A stretch of 64,000 nt of DNA from Pseudomonas berkeleyensis (GCF_014109765.1 NZ_CP059139.1:1240001-1304000); one strand, 5' to 3'. Numbered from the stretch's first letter, positions 1 through 9,725 are shown. The notes: generated from the sequence alone by a model not told the origin. Translations and numbers: made by a program.

Positions 1-459
1 GATCAGGCTGTCGAACTCGTTCAGGCGCGCCTTGAATACTGGCAGTTCAGCGAACTGCAGGTGGCAGCTGAAGGCCTGGCGCAGCACCAGTTCACGCCGC
101 TCACCGGCCTGCAGGCATTTGGCTGCGCTGCCGCCGTAGGCGCGGGCCAGGCCGCCGGTGCCGAGCTGGATGCCGCCGTACCAGCGGATTACCAGCACCA
201 CCACCTGGTCGCAATCCTGCCCTTCGATGGCGGCGAGGATCGGCCGTCCGGCCGTGCCGCCCGGCTCGCCATCGTCGTTGAAGCGGTACTGGTTGCCGAC
301 TTTCCACGCCCAGCAGTTGTGCGAGGCAGCCAGGTCGCTGTGGTCGTCGATGAAGGCTTGCGCCTCGGCCGCGCTGGCAATCGGTGCGGCGAGGGCGATG
401 AAACGGCTCTTGCGAATCTCCTCGCGGTATTCGCAGGGGCCGAGCAGGGTGAACGCCAT
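1..459 (-). CDS. YigZ/IMPACT family protein, C-terminus cut off by window edge
   Basis: The frame opens at ATG 459 and runs off the left edge, so about 153 N-terminal residues are visible. Family signatures include KSRFIA near residue 17, SHNCWAWKVG, DDGEPGGTAGRPIL and the VIRWYGG stretch, which match the UPF0029/IMPACT N-terminal domain of E. coli YigZ. The molecular role is not settled; eukaryotic IMPACT proteins regulate translation. The ATG overlaps the stop of the upstream TetR gene (TGATG at 461-457), which suggests co-transcription and translational coupling. Family assignment is firm; function is not. Confidence 0.85.
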   Translation of the reverse strand, partial: MAFTLLGPCEYREEIRKSRFIALAAPIASAAEAQAFIDDHSDLAASHNCWAWKVGNQYRFNDDGEPGGTAGRPILAAIEGQDCDQVVVLVIRWYGGIQLGTGGLARAYGGSAAKCLQAGERRELVLRQAFSCHLQFAELPVFKARLNEFDSLI

Positions 460-1121
460 CAGGCTTTGACGGCGGGCTTCAGGCCGCAGCCCTTGAGGAT
501 GATCTGCACCAGTTGATCGGAGGCTTGCTCGAAGTCCTGCTTGGTCAGGCGCGAGCACTGCTTGACACGGCAGATCTGCGAAGCGAAGTCGGCGTAATGC
601 TGGGTGCTGCTCCACAGCAGGAAGATCAGGTGTATCGGGTCGACCGGATCCATCCTGCCGGCGGCGATCCAGCCTTCGAACACGGCGGCGCGGCCACGGA
701 ACCAGTCCAGGTAGTTCTGGTTGAAGTACTGCGACAGGCAGTCGCCACCGCTGATCACTTCCATGGCGAAGATGCGCGAAGCTTTCGGCTGGCGGCGAGA
801 GAACTCCATCTTGGCGCGAATGTAGCGCTCCAGTGCCTCGGCCGGGTCATCATCGACGGTCAGGTTGTTGAAGGTGCTGTCCCAGAGTTCGAGGATGTTG
901 CTCAGTACCGCCAGATACAGGCCCAGCTTGTTGCTGAAGTAGTAGTGCAGGTTGGCCTTGGGCAGGCCGACGTTCTGCGCGATGGTGTTCATGCTGGTGC
1001 CCTTGAAGCCGTGCCGGGCGAACTCTTCCTCGGCAGCCTTGATGATGGCTTCTTCGTTCTTCTGGCGAATGCGCCCGGCGGGCTTGCCGTTGGCGCTGTG
1101 GGCGGGGACTTCGAAGGTCAT
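459..1121 (-). CDS. TetR/AcrR family transcriptional regulator (RutR/YcdC-like)
   Basis: About 220 residues. The N-terminal helix-turn-helix is visible as IIKAAEEEFARHGFKGTS followed by MNTIAQNVGLPKANLHYYF (residues about 25-70). The rest is a helical ligand/dimerisation domain resembling the RutR (YcdC) C-terminal family. I chose ATG 1121 because GGAA lies a few bases before it; a GTG at 1160 would add 13 residues without a better ribosome site. It is followed directly by the YigZ-like gene with overlapping stop/start. The ligand and targets cannot be read from the sequence. Confidence 0.85.
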   Translation of the reverse strand: MTFEVPAHSANGKPAGRIRQKNEEAIIKAAEEEFARHGFKGTSMNTIAQNVGLPKANLHYYFSNKLGLYLAVLSNILELWDSTFNNLTVDDDPAEALERYIRAKMEFSRRQPKASRIFAMEVISGGDCLSQYFNQNYLDWFRGRAAVFEGWIAAGRMDPVDPIHLIFLLWSSTQHYADFASQICRVKQCSRLTKQDFEQASDQLVQIILKGCGLKPAVKA

Positions 1122-1275
1122 GGGCGATTCCGAGCTGATCTGGGAGCGGAGCGACTGCACAGATACCCCAGCCTAGGCCGGGTGACAAGCGTTACGGCGT
1201 GAAAAAGCCGGTTTACGTCGGGCGCATCACCTTGCGGGTGTCGCCGTGGGCAGGTTGTGCCCACGACGGCGCCGG

Positions 1276-3273
1276 TCACACCTTGAAGTTGGCGATCAGG
1301 CCATGCAGGTTGCGGGTCATGCCGGTCAGCTCGTCGCTGACGTTCACCGTGCTTTGTGCCTCATGGGCATTGCTGTCGCTGAGGCTCTTGATCTCCAGGG
1401 TGTTCTGTTCGACGCCCTGCACGACCGCCGCCTGCTGCTCGGCGGCTGAGGCGATCTGGATGTTGTGATCGATGATCTGATCCATGCTGCCGGTGATCTG
1501 CTCGAAGATGCTCGCCGTCAGGGTGATCTGCTCGACGCTCTGCGCTGCGCTCTGGTGGCTGCCACGAATGGTCTTGACCGCGCTGCCGACCTGCTGGCGC
1601 AGACGGGCGATGGTCTGGTCGATCTCGCCGGTCAGCTCGTGGGAGCGAATCGCCAGGCTGCGCACCTCGTCGGCCACTACGGCGAAGCCGCGGCCCTGTT
1701 CGCCGGCGCGTGCGGCCTCGATGGCGGCATTGAGCGCGAGCAGGTTGGTCTGTTCGGCGACGCTCTTGATCAGGTCGACGGCCTTGGCGATCTCCTCGCT
1801 TTCCTTTTCCACCGAGGTGATGGCGCCGATGGAGTCGTCCATCTCGCTGAACAGCTGGTTGATGCGCGACACGGCGTGATCGACCTGCACGCGGCCTTCG
1901 CGGCACTTCTCGCCGGCCGTGTTGGCCTTGTCGGCAGTCACGTGCGAGTTCTGGCTGACCTCCTGGACGTTGCTGACCAGCTCGCTCATCGAGGTGGCGA
2001 TCAGTTCCAGTTCGTTGGCCTGGCGCTCGACGCTGCGCTGGCTGGTGGAGGCGCTGTCGCTAACGCTCTGCGCCTTGTCCAGGGTGGTCTCGGAGAAGCG
2101 CGCGACCTGGGCGATCAGCTCGCTCATGCGCGTCTGCATTTCGTTGAAGTCCTGGGCCAGGTCGCCCAGCTCGTCGCGCGCGTCAGTTTGCACGCGCTGG
2201 CGCAGGTCGCCTTCGGCCATGCGCCGGGTGGCACTGGTCAGGTCGCGGATGGCGCCACGTACCGACAGGTAGAAACCGACGAACAGGTACACCAGCACCA
2301 TCACCACCAGCAACAGGGTGCCGGCCCACAGCACCAGCTCGCGCAGGTTGGCGTCGGCGCGGGCCTGCAGCAGCCCGGCGGTTTCCGCCAGCAGCAGGTT
2401 GCTGGCCTTGTCCAGCTCGGCGACCTGCGGTGCGTAGGATTCATAGCGTTGCAGCCACTGCTCCACTGCGTTCTGGTCGAAGTAGCCGCTCTGCGTATAG
2501 GTGTCGATGATCTCGCGCTTGTACTGTTCGGCGCCGCTGCGCGCGGCTTCGCTCATCAGTTGCTGCGCCTCGGCATTGCCCTTGGCCTCGATGCCATCGG
2601 CATAGCGCTGCAGGGTGTTGAGCTGGTTGACGATGGCCGGGCGCGACGAGGACTCGAGGAAGCCGTAGGCGGTCATGTAGCTGGCATAGGCGCGGGTCTG
2701 GTTGAGCGTCTCGTACAGCGGCAGCATCTGGTTGAGCAGCAGATCCACGTTGCGGTAGATGCGTGGGTTGCTGTCCTGGCTCAGCTTGGAAACGGCCGCG
2801 ATCTCGCGCATGTTGGCGCTCAGGTCATGCACCGAACTGGCGTGCTCGATCATCTGCGAACTCAGGCCCTGCACCGACAACTTCTTGTCCACGGCGTAGC
2901 CGGGGTCGGTTTCGGCCAGCTTCATGCCGGCGAACTGGCTGCCATCGAGCCAGGCATTGAGCCTTCCGATGCTGCTTACCAGCGCCTGGCTGCGGCGCTC
3001 GATTTCCTGCTTGGCGTCATCCTTGTTACGCGCATAGCCGATCACGTGCATGCCGGCCTGCTCCAGGGCCTGGCGATACACCGGCAGGTATTGCTCGATG
3101 GTCTGCAGGCCATGCAGCTCATGGCGCGACTGCTCCAGGGTCGCATTCACATCGGCCAGCTTGCTCAGCGATAGCCAGCAATAGGGCAGCATGAAAACGG
3201 TGAAGATCAGCAGAAACTTGTGGGCGTAGCGCGCGCGGTTCATCAACGTCAGAACCGGTTTGAAGAAGAACAT
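1276..3273 (-). CDS. methyl-accepting chemotaxis protein
   Basis: A 665-residue chemoreceptor. One membrane helix lies at about residues 18-38, a long periplasmic helical sensor domain follows (about 40-305), and a second helix at about 310-335 leads into a HAMP domain and the cytoplasmic signalling hairpin. The hairpin tip is recognisable as [19 protein letters not shown], the CheA/CheW contact region. There is no CheR-tethering pentapeptide at the C-terminus. GAGG precedes the ATG. The sensor domain looks like a four-helix bundle with conserved spacing but its ligand is unknown. It appears to be monocistronic. Confidence 0.93.
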   Translation of the reverse strand: MFFFKPVLTLMNRARYAHKFLLIFTVFMLPYCWLSLSKLADVNATLEQSRHELHGLQTIEQYLPVYRQALEQAGMHVIGYARNKDDAKQEIERRSQALVSSIGRLNAWLDGSQFAGMKLAETDPGYAVDKKLSVQGLSSQMIEHASSVHDLSANMREIAAVSKLSQDSNPRIYRNVDLLLNQMLPLYETLNQTRAYASYMTAYGFLESSSRPAIVNQLNTLQRYADGIEAKGNAEAQQLMSEAARSGAEQYKREIIDTYTQSGYFDQNAVEQWLQRYESYAPQVAELDKASNLLLAETAGLLQARADANLRELVLWAGTLLLVVMVLVYLFVGFYLSVRGAIRDLTSATRRMAEGDLRQRVQTDARDELGDLAQDFNEMQTRMSELIAQVARFSETTLDKAQSVSDSASTSQRSVERQANELELIATSMSELVSNVQEVSQNSHVTADKANTAGEKCREGRVQVDHAVSRINQLFSEMDDSIGAITSVEKESEEIAKAVDLIKSVAEQTNLLALNAAIEAARAGEQGRGFAVVADEVRSLAIRSHELTGEIDQTIARLRQQVGSAVKTIRGSHQSAAQSVEQITLTASIFEQITGSMDQIIDHNIQIASAAEQQAAVVQGVEQNTLEIKSLSDSNAHEAQSTVNVSDELTGMTRNLHGLIANFKV

Positions 3274-3532
3274 CTTAAGCCTCGAAAACCAGGAATTACG
3301 ACAGCCAAGCGTACGGCCAAGGCAGCGGAGAATGACGGAGGTGCGAGCCTCTCTGGCGTTTTGCCAGCAAGAAACTTGCCGTCATTTATATGGCGACGTG
3401 AAGCTGACATCAATAGCTAGATGTTGCCGCGATCCCGATCGGGCGCGCTCGCAATGCCTGTAAGCCTGATGGGGTGGTGTGTCGAAAGATGTGCCCTGTT
3501 TTGGTGTTCGATGCGCCGTGCTGGTGCGTAAA

Positions 3533-4450
3533 TCAGGCCTCGGCCAGCGCGTCGAGAAAACTTTCCAGCACCAGGTGTGCACGTCGCCCCTTGCGTGTCA
3601 CCGCTGCCAGGTTGATGTCGTAGTAGCGGCTGCTGGCCTTGAGCGCGCGCAGTCGTCCCTGCTGTACCCAGGCCTGGGCGTAGTGATCCGGAAGGTAACC
3701 AATGTAACGCCCGGTGAGGATGAGGAAGGCCATGCCTTCACGATCCGAGGCGCTGGCCGTGCAGTTGAGCGCCTGGTAATGGCTCTGCACTTCGGGTGGC
3801 ACGCGGAAGGTCGGGGCGATCGCTTCCTGGGCGTTGAGCCGTTCGTCCTCCAACTGCTGGTCATCGACATAGAACAGCGGGTGGCCGACGGCGCAGTAGA
3901 GCAGCGAGCGCTCGTCGTACAGCGCCTGGTATTCCAGGCCGGAGAGGGCGCCCACCTGTGGCACCACGCCGATGTGCAGGCGCCCGTCGAGCACGCCCTG
4001 TTCCACTTCCGAGGGTGGTGTCATACGGATGTGGATGCGCACCTCCGGCCCTTGCTCCTTGAGACGCGCCAGGGCATTGGTGATGCGCATGTGCGAGATG
4101 GTCACCAGGTTGTCGGTCAGGCCGATGTTCAGTTCGCCGCGCAAATGACGGTGCAGACCGTTGACCTCGGTGCGAAAGCTCTCCAGCGCGCTGAGCAATT
4201 GCAGGGTGCTCTGGTACACCTCGCGGCCTTCCTCGGTCAGGGCGAAGCCGGCGCGTCCACGTTGGCACAGGCGCAGACCGAGTCGCTGCTCGAGGTCGCT
4301 CATCTGCTGGCTGATGGCCGAGCGGCCGATGCCAAGGGCGCTTTCCGCCGCGGAAAAACCGCCGCATTCCACTACGCTGCGAAACAGCTTGAGCAGGCGG
4401 ATTTCAAAGTCGCTGACCTGGGCCAGCGGATCGGGGCGGCGGCTGCTCAT
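3533..4450 (-). CDS. bauR: LysR-type regulator of beta-alanine catabolism
   Basis: A 305-residue LysR-type regulator. The winged helix-turn-helix occupies residues about 15-75 (FSAAESALGIGRSAISQQMS then DLEQRLGLRLCQR) and the rest is a periplasmic-binding-protein-like effector domain. It is divergent from bauA across a 190-bp gap, the arrangement of P. aeruginosa bauR/bauABCD, where BauR activates the operon in response to beta-alanine. Symbol and role are inferred from family plus position. If this were another LysR protein the neighbouring transaminase would still be the likeliest target. Confidence 0.82.
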   Translation of the reverse strand: MSSRRPDPLAQVSDFEIRLLKLFRSVVECGGFSAAESALGIGRSAISQQMSDLEQRLGLRLCQRGRAGFALTEEGREVYQSTLQLLSALESFRTEVNGLHRHLRGELNIGLTDNLVTISHMRITNALARLKEQGPEVRIHIRMTPPSEVEQGVLDGRLHIGVVPQVGALSGLEYQALYDERSLLYCAVGHPLFYVDDQQLEDERLNAQEAIAPTFRVPPEVQSHYQALNCTASASDREGMAFLILTGRYIGYLPDHYAQAWVQQGRLRALKASSRYYDINLAAVTRKGRRAHLVLESFLDALAEA

Positions 4451-4544
4451 TTGTTTAGTAAGCCTTGAACTGAGGTTAAGAAAAGTATTGTTTTACTGAC
4501 TCTATGCCCGTGGCACCTTTGCTGGCAACTGATTCACTCCCTTC

Positions 4545-4601
4545 GTAGGAGTGGCTTGAGCCGCGATTGCTGTCGATTTTCGCGGCTAAAACCCCTCCCA
4601 C
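4545..4601. repeat. paired REP element in the bauR-bauA gap
   Basis: Two oppositely oriented copies of a Pseudomonas REP motif: a GTAGGAGTGGCTTGAGCCGCG form at 4546-4565 and an inverted TTCGCGGCTAAAACCCCTCCC form at 4579-4600. The pair can fold into a long imperfect hairpin and lies in the bauA leader, 40 bases before the start codon. Related single copies occur at 9703-9725 and 34538-34562. Confidence 0.75.
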
Positions 4602-4640
4602 GCTGTTCCCGATCATGCCGCCACTGCCGAGGCCACCCCG

Positions 4641-5987
4641 ATGAACATGCCGCAGACCGCAACCCCGTCCCTGGCCAGCCAGCTCAAGCTGGATGCGCAC
4701 TGGATGCCGTTCTCCGCCAACCGCAACTTCCAGCGTGACCCGCGCCTGATCGTCGGTGCCGAAGGCAGCTGGCTGGTCGACGATCAGGGCCGCAAGGTCT
4801 ATGACAGCCTGTCCGGTCTGTGGACCTGCGGCGCCGGCCACTCGCGCAAGGAAATCCAGGAAGCCGTGGCCAAGCAACTCGGCACTCTCGACTACTCGCC
4901 GGGCTTCCAGTATGGCCACCCGCTGTCGTTCAAGCTGGCCGAGCAGGTTGCCGACCTGATGCCGGGCGAGCTCAACCACGTGTTCTTCACCGGCTCGGGC
5001 TCCGAGTGCGCCGACACCGCGGTGAAGATGGCCAAGGCCTACTGGCGCCTCAAGGGCCAGGCCTCCAAGACGCGTTTCATCGGTCGTGCCCGTGGCTACC
5101 ACGGCGTCAACATCGCCGGCACCGCGCTGGGCGGCATCGGCGGTAACCGCAAGATGTACGGCCAACTGATGGACGCCGACCACCTGCCACACACTCTGCA
5201 ACCGGGCATGGCCTTCACCAAGGGCATGGCCGAGACCGGTGGCGTGGAGCTGGCCAACGAGCTGCTCAAGCTGATCGAGCTGCACGACGCTTCCAACATC
5301 GCCGCGGTGATCGTCGAGCCGATGTCCGGTTCGGCTGGTGCCATCGTGCCGCCGGTGGGCTACCTGCAACGCCTGCGCGAGATCTGCACGCAGCACAATA
5401 TCCTGCTGATCTTCGACGAAGTGATCACCGGTTTCGGTCGCATGGGTAAGTGGAGTGGCGCAGAGTACTTCGGTGTGACTCCGGATCTGATGAACGTCGC
5501 CAAGCAGATCACCAACGGCGCCATCCCGCTGGGCGCGGTGATCGCCAGCAGCGAGATCTACAACACCTTCATGCAGCAGCCGTCGCCGGAGCACATGATT
5601 GAGTTCACCCACGGCTACACCTACTCGGCCCACCCGGTGGCCTGCGCCGCCGGTCTGGCGACTCTGGAGCTGCTCAAGCGCGAGAACCTGATCCAGCAGG
5701 CCGCCGAGTTGGCGCCGAAGTTCGAGAACGCCCTGCATGGCCTGAAGGGCGCCAAGCACGTGATCGACATCCGCAACTGCGGCCTGGCTGGCGCATTGCA
5801 GATCGCCCCGCGTGACGGCGACGCCGTGATCCGTCCGTTCGAGGCCGGCATGGCGCTGTGGAAGGCGGGTTTCTACGTGCGCTTCGGTGGCGACACGCTG
5901 CAGTTCGGCCCGACCTTCAACGCCAAGATCGAAGACCTCGACCGCGTGTTCAACGCCGTCGGCGACGCCCTCAACGGGATCGCCTGA
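4641..5987 (+). CDS. bauA: beta-alanine:pyruvate transaminase
   Basis: A 448-residue class III pyridoxal-phosphate aminotransferase. It moves the amino group of beta-alanine to pyruvate, giving malonate semialdehyde and alanine. Visible features are the N-terminal WMPFSANRNF typical of omega-amino acid:pyruvate transaminases, GSGSECADTAVKMAK, LLIFDEVITGFGRMG (cofactor aspartate) and NVAKQITNGAIPLGAV, which carries the Schiff-base lysine. Its stop overlaps the start of bauB (TGATG). Position next to bauR and upstream of a methylmalonate/malonate semialdehyde dehydrogenase makes the beta-alanine assignment strong. Confidence 0.93.
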   Translation: MNMPQTATPSLASQLKLDAHWMPFSANRNFQRDPRLIVGAEGSWLVDDQGRKVYDSLSGLWTCGAGHSRKEIQEAVAKQLGTLDYSPGFQYGHPLSFKLAEQVADLMPGELNHVFFTGSGSECADTAVKMAKAYWRLKGQASKTRFIGRARGYHGVNIAGTALGGIGGNRKMYGQLMDADHLPHTLQPGMAFTKGMAETGGVELANELLKLIELHDASNIAAVIVEPMSGSAGAIVPPVGYLQRLREICTQHNILLIFDEVITGFGRMGKWSGAEYFGVTPDLMNVAKQITNGAIPLGAVIASSEIYNTFMQQPSPEHMIEFTHGYTYSAHPVACAAGLATLELLKRENLIQQAAELAPKFENALHGLKGAKHVIDIRNCGLAGALQIAPRDGDAVIRPFEAGMALWKAGFYVRFGGDTLQFGPTFNAKIEDLDRVFNAVGDALNGIA

Positions 5988-6280
5988 TGAGCGAACGTGC
6001 CAAGGCCGTTGCCACGGTTCAGCTCGACACCGACAAGGTCATCGTCACCGAGTGGCGCTTCGCCCCCGGTGCCGAGACCGGCTGGCATCGCCACGGCATG
6101 GAATATGTCGTGGTACCGGTCACCGATGGTGAGCTGCTGTTGGAGACGCCCGAAGGCGAGCGGCGTGCGCCGCTGGTGCTCGGTCAGAGCTACACGCGGC
6201 AGATCGGTACCGAGCACAACGTGATCAACCCGTGCGCGCACGAAGTGGCCTTCATCGAAATCGAGCTGAAATCGCCATGA
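5987..6280 (+). CDS. bauB: small cupin protein of the beta-alanine cluster
   Basis: A 97-residue single-domain cupin. The metal-binding motif appears as GWHRHGMEYVVVPVTDGE, with two histidines and a glutamate, and a second part as YTRQIGTEHNVINP. The ATG overlaps the bauA stop, so it is translated as part of the operon. In P. aeruginosa the equivalent gene is bauB, whose biochemical role is not defined; it is not known to be essential for the two enzymatic steps. Assignment rests on size, fold motif and position. Confidence 0.85.
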   Translation: MSERAKAVATVQLDTDKVIVTEWRFAPGAETGWHRHGMEYVVVPVTDGELLLETPEGERRAPLVLGQSYTRQIGTEHNVINPCAHEVAFIEIELKSP

Positions 6281-6416
6281 CCGTGCGGGCACGCGCACAG
6301 GCGCTGGCTGCAGTGCAGGCGTTACAGTCGGTGGCCCTAGTGACAATCCGGCGCTCAGGCGCCGCCGCGGGAGCGTCCCGCCAACCCCTTTCCGTTCCAG
6401 CGAGCAGAGAATAACC

Positions 6417-7913
6417 ATGAGCACAATCAAGCACCTGATCAACGGCGAACTGGTTGCCGGTAGCGGCCGCACCGCTCCGGTGTACAACCCGTCCACCGGT
6501 GACTCCACCACCCAGGTCGGTCTGGCTGACCGCGCCACCATGCAACTGGCCATCGATGCCGCCAAGGCTGCCTACCCGGCCTGGCGCAACACCCCGCCGG
6601 CCAAGCGCGCGCAGATCATGTTCCGCTTCAAGCAACTGCTGGAGCAGAACGAGAACGAAATCGCCGCACTGATCAGCGCCGAGCACGGCAAGACCATCGA
6701 AGACGCCGTTGGTGAGCTCAAGCGTGGCATCGAGAACGTCGAGTTCGCCTGCGCCGCCCCGGAAATCCTCAAGGGCGAATACAGCCGTAACGTCGGCCCG
6801 AACATCGACGCCTGGACCGACCTGCAGCCGGTCGGCGTGGTTGCCGGCATCACCCCGTTCAACTTCCCGGCCATGGTGCCGCTGTGGATGTATCCGCTGG
6901 CCATCGTCTGCGGCAACTGCTTCATCCTCAAACCGTCCGAGCGTGACCCGAGTTCTACCCTGTTCATCGCCGAGCTGCTGAACCAGGCCGGCCTGCCCAA
7001 GGGCGTGCTGAACGTGGTCAACGGCGACAAGGACGCGGTCGATGCGCTGATCGAAGCGCCCGAGGTCAAGGCCCTGAGCTTCGTCGGTTCCACGCCGATT
7101 GCCGAGTACATCTATAGCGAAGGCACCAAGCGCGGCAAGCGCGTACAGGCTCTGGGCGGCGCCAAGAACCACGCCGTGCTGATGCCCGATGCCGATCTGG
7201 ACAACGCTGTCAGCGCGCTGATGGGCGCGGCCTATGGCTCCTGCGGCGAACGCTGCATGGCCATCTCCGTGGCCGTGTGCGTGGGCGACCAGATCGCCGA
7301 CGCGCTGGTCGACAAGATCGTTCCGCAGATCAAGGCACTGAAGATCGGTGCCGGCACCTCCTGCGGCCTGGACATGGGCCCGCTGGTTACCGCTGCCGCG
7401 CGTGACAAGGTCAAGGGTTACATCGACGCGGGTGTCGAGCAGGGCGCCAAGTTGGTGGTCGATGGCCGTGATCTGGTGGTCGCTGGCAACGAAAACGGTT
7501 ACTTCGTCGGCGGCACCCTGTTCGACAAGGTGACCCCGGAGATGACCATCTACACCGACGAAATCTTCGGCCCGGTGCTATGCATCGTTCGCGTCGGCAG
7601 CCTGGAAGAGGCCATGCAGTTGATCAACGATCACGAGTACGGCAACGGCACCTGCATCTTCACCCGTGACGGTGAAGCGGCGCGTCTGTTCTGCGACGAG
7701 ATCGAAGTGGGCATGGTCGGCGTCAACGTACCGCTGCCGGTGCCGGTCAGCTACCACAGCTTCGGCGGCTGGAAGCGCTCGCTGTTCGGCGATCTGCACG
7801 CCTACGGCCCGGACGGCGTGCGCTTCTACACCCGCAAGAAGGCCATCACCCAACGCTGGCCGGCGCGCAAGAGCCACGAGGCCGCGCAGTTCGCCTTCCC
7901 TAGTAATGGCTGA
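6417..7913 (+). CDS. bauC: CoA-acylating malonate/methylmalonate semialdehyde dehydrogenase
   Basis: A 498-residue aldehyde dehydrogenase of the MmsA subgroup. It converts malonate semialdehyde with CoA and NAD to acetyl-CoA and CO2, the second step after BauA. The motifs are ITPFNFPAMVPLWMYP, FVGSTPIAEYIY (nucleotide binding), the CoA-dependent active-site motif GERCMA, and EIFGPVLCI near the C-terminus. AGCAGAGAATAACC before the ATG supplies the ribosome site. A 135-bp gap without a gene separates it from bauB. The transporter gene bauD of other pseudomonads does not follow; a terminator does. Confidence 0.92.
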   Translation: MSTIKHLINGELVAGSGRTAPVYNPSTGDSTTQVGLADRATMQLAIDAAKAAYPAWRNTPPAKRAQIMFRFKQLLEQNENEIAALISAEHGKTIEDAVGELKRGIENVEFACAAPEILKGEYSRNVGPNIDAWTDLQPVGVVAGITPFNFPAMVPLWMYPLAIVCGNCFILKPSERDPSSTLFIAELLNQAGLPKGVLNVVNGDKDAVDALIEAPEVKALSFVGSTPIAEYIYSEGTKRGKRVQALGGAKNHAVLMPDADLDNAVSALMGAAYGSCGERCMAISVAVCVGDQIADALVDKIVPQIKALKIGAGTSCGLDMGPLVTAAARDKVKGYIDAGVEQGAKLVVDGRDLVVAGNENGYFVGGTLFDKVTPEMTIYTDEIFGPVLCIVRVGSLEEAMQLINDHEYGNGTCIFTRDGEAARLFCDEIEVGMVGVNVPLPVPVSYHSFGGWKRSLFGDLHAYGPDGVRFYTRKKAITQRWPARKSHEAAQFAFPSNG

Positions 7914-7935
7914 GTGAGCTGAGGCTTTGAATGAA

Positions 7936-7963
7936 AAGGCCGGTCGTAAGACCGGCCTTTTTC
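7936..7963 (+). terminator. rho-independent terminator of bauABC
   Basis: AGGCCGGTC and GACCGGCCT flank a short GTAA loop and are followed by a T run, 23 bases after the bauC stop. Confidence 0.85.
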
Positions 7964-8089
7964 GTTGTGCCGCCAGATCACCGCTCCAGCTCACATGTTG
8001 AGAGCGCGAGCGTGCAATACGACTGGTATTGGCTGATACGGACTGAGCGACACCTGCATCCCATCACTGACGTACCCGGCGATCGATAC

Positions 8090-8110
8090 GTAGGGTGCGC
8101 CGTGCGCACC
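8090..8110 (+). repeat. REP-like element, GTAGGGTGCGCC family
   Basis: A 21-base element beginning GTAGGGTGCGCC and ending GTGCGCACC. Close relatives occur at 19229-19249, 19284-19303, 27408-27428, 27460-27480 and, degenerate, 29666-29725; all are intergenic. It lies within the 275-bp gap 7914-8188, which otherwise holds only the bau terminator. Confidence 0.7.
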
Positions 8111-8188
8111 GAAGTCGGCGCATCTGCTATCGGCGTACCCCATCCGCGCAGGCATCGAGTGCTACCTGATCGACATCAGCCCCTTTCG

Positions 8189-8584
8189 TTAGCGGGACAG
8201 GCGGTGGTTCCTGCGCAGGTCGACCAGATCCTGATAGGTACAGGTTTGCGGCTGCGGGCCAGTCAAGTCATAGCAGCGCTGGCCGAAGCCCATCGGCCAG
8301 TAGGCGATGCCGACCGGAGGCCAGAAGATCGAGGCGACGCGGAAACGTGTCTTCAGGCGACCACTCTGGATGACATGGGCTTGCTTGTCCTCCAGCCGAT
8401 AAGGCACGCCGCCTGCTGCGCCCCACGAAAATGGACGAGTCTTGACCAGGCCTTCTTTGTGAGGCGTCGGGCGCTCGTTGACGATGAGGGTGCTCTCGCT
8501 GGGGAGCTTGACCCAGGTGGCAGTGGAGCAACCGCTGACGATGAGCGCGGCTGCCAGCATGGCGGCGGACTTGAAGGAAGACAT
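8189..8584 (-). CDS. hypothetical lipoprotein
   Basis: A 131-residue protein. The N-terminus MSSFKSAAMLAAALIVSGC is a lipoprotein signal peptide with lipobox VSGC, so the mature protein should be anchored at Cys19. The remainder has no repeat or catalytic motif I recognise, but FWPPVGIAYWPMGFGQRCYD suggests a membrane-proximal hydrophobic patch, and two further cysteines near the C-terminus could pair. No neighbouring gene points to a function. The signal peptide is clear; the family is unknown to me. Confidence 0.75.
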   Translation of the reverse strand: MSSFKSAAMLAAALIVSGCSTATWVKLPSESTLIVNERPTPHKEGLVKTRPFSWGAAGGVPYRLEDKQAHVIQSGRLKTRFRVASIFWPPVGIAYWPMGFGQRCYDLTGPQPQTCTYQDLVDLRRNHRLSR

Positions 8585-8802
8585 CTGGATTACATCCCTG
8601 TCGTGAGTGCTAAAAAGGGGCGCGTACTATAAAGGCTTATGGCCATTATCGGGTGCCGAATTTCCCCTAAAAACAAGTCCCTTGTGCAGCGATAAAGCGA
8701 AAGTCCGTTCGCAGAATCGGCCTTTTGACTATCGACCCTATACATATCTCCCCTTGGTCGCCTCTGGTAAAACAGCCGGCAGGTAGAAAAGGGAGAAGGA
8801 CA

Positions 8803-9630
8803 ATGACCGAACCATTCATGCTGGATCTACACGCATACCTCGAGCGGCTGGGTTATTCCTCGGCGCCACCCCCTACCCTCGACACCCTGCGCGGGCTGCA
8901 GGCGCGGCATACCGCTGAAGTTCCCTTCGAAACCTTGTCGACCATGCTGCGCGTACCGGTCGAGGTCGAACCCGCAGCGATTCAGGACAAACTGCTGCGC
9001 CAGGGCCGTGGCGGTTACTGCTTCGAGCTCAACCGCCTGTTTCTCCTGCTGCTACAGGCGCTGGGTTTCGACGCACGCGGGCTGACCGGGCGCGTGGTCA
9101 TGGGCGGGCCGGAAGATGCCTTGCCGGCTCGCACCCATATGCTGGTGCTGGTGACCTTGGGTGGCGTGCGCTACATCACCGACGTCGGCTTCGGCGGTAT
9201 GGTGCCGACCGGCCCCTTGCTGCTCGACAGCGAGGCCGAACAGGCCACGCCGCATGAGTCCTACCGCCTGACGCTGGCGGACGGCACCTACACCCTGCGA
9301 GCGCTGGTGGCGGGTAGCTGGCGGGCGATGTACGTGTTCGATCTGCAGAAGGTGGCGGATATCGATTACGTGGTGGGCAACTGGTACGTGTGTACCCATC
9401 CGGATTCTCCCTTCCTCGGCCAGATGATCGCCGCGCGCACCGGCCCAGGCTTGCGCAAGACCCTGAATAACGGCAGCTTCGCCATCCACCGACTGGGGCT
9501 GGCGAGTGAGCGGGTGCAGTTGCGGAGTGTCGATGAGGTGCTGGAGGTACTGCGCGAGGAGTTTGGCATTCAGGTACCGGAGCATCCTGAGCAGCGGGGG
9601 ATCATCGAGCGGCTGATTGCGGGGGCATAA
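8803..9630 (+). CDS. nat: arylamine N-acetyltransferase
   Basis: A 275-residue protein with the complete Cys-His-Asp triad of the NAT family: Cys in GRGGYCFELN (about residue 72), His in RTHMLV (about 110) and Asp in ITDVGFGG (about 126). NATs transfer the acetyl group of acetyl-CoA to arylamines and hydrazines in the cytoplasm; the natural substrate here is unknown. Start at ATG 8803 is supported by GGGAGAAGGA immediately upstream; an earlier in-frame start at 8725 has no ribosome site. Single gene, no operon partner visible. Confidence 0.92.
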   Translation: MTEPFMLDLHAYLERLGYSSAPPPTLDTLRGLQARHTAEVPFETLSTMLRVPVEVEPAAIQDKLLRQGRGGYCFELNRLFLLLLQALGFDARGLTGRVVMGGPEDALPARTHMLVLVTLGGVRYITDVGFGGMVPTGPLLLDSEAEQATPHESYRLTLADGTYTLRALVAGSWRAMYVFDLQKVADIDYVVGNWYVCTHPDSPFLGQMIAARTGPGLRKTLNNGSFAIHRLGLASERVQLRSVDEVLEVLREEFGIQVPEHPEQRGIIERLIAGA

Positions 9631-9702
9631 AAGGGAGGGCCGGATGGCATCACCGATTTTGGATGAGAGGACTTTAGCCACCGCCCGAGCCTATCTCCGT
9701 CT

Positions 9703-9725
9703 GTAGGAGCGGCTTCAGCCGCGAA
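9703..9725 (+). repeat. REP element, GTAGGAGCGGCTT family
   Basis: A short palindromic element, GTAGGAGCGGCTTCAGCCGC followed by GAA, in the gap between the convergent nat and sulP genes. It is the same family as the elements at 4545-4601 and 34538-34562. The rest of 9631-9898 shows nothing I can name. Confidence 0.7.

Noticed and set aside
4511..4525. TGGCAC...TTGCT resembling a sigma-54 promoter before bauA
   Set aside because: Only two bases separate the two parts instead of about five, so GG and GC are out of phase.
8604..8612. GAGTGCTAA, the right half of a CIRCE element
   Set aside because: No left half TTAGCACTC is found at nine bases, and the gene beside it is an unrelated lipoprotein.
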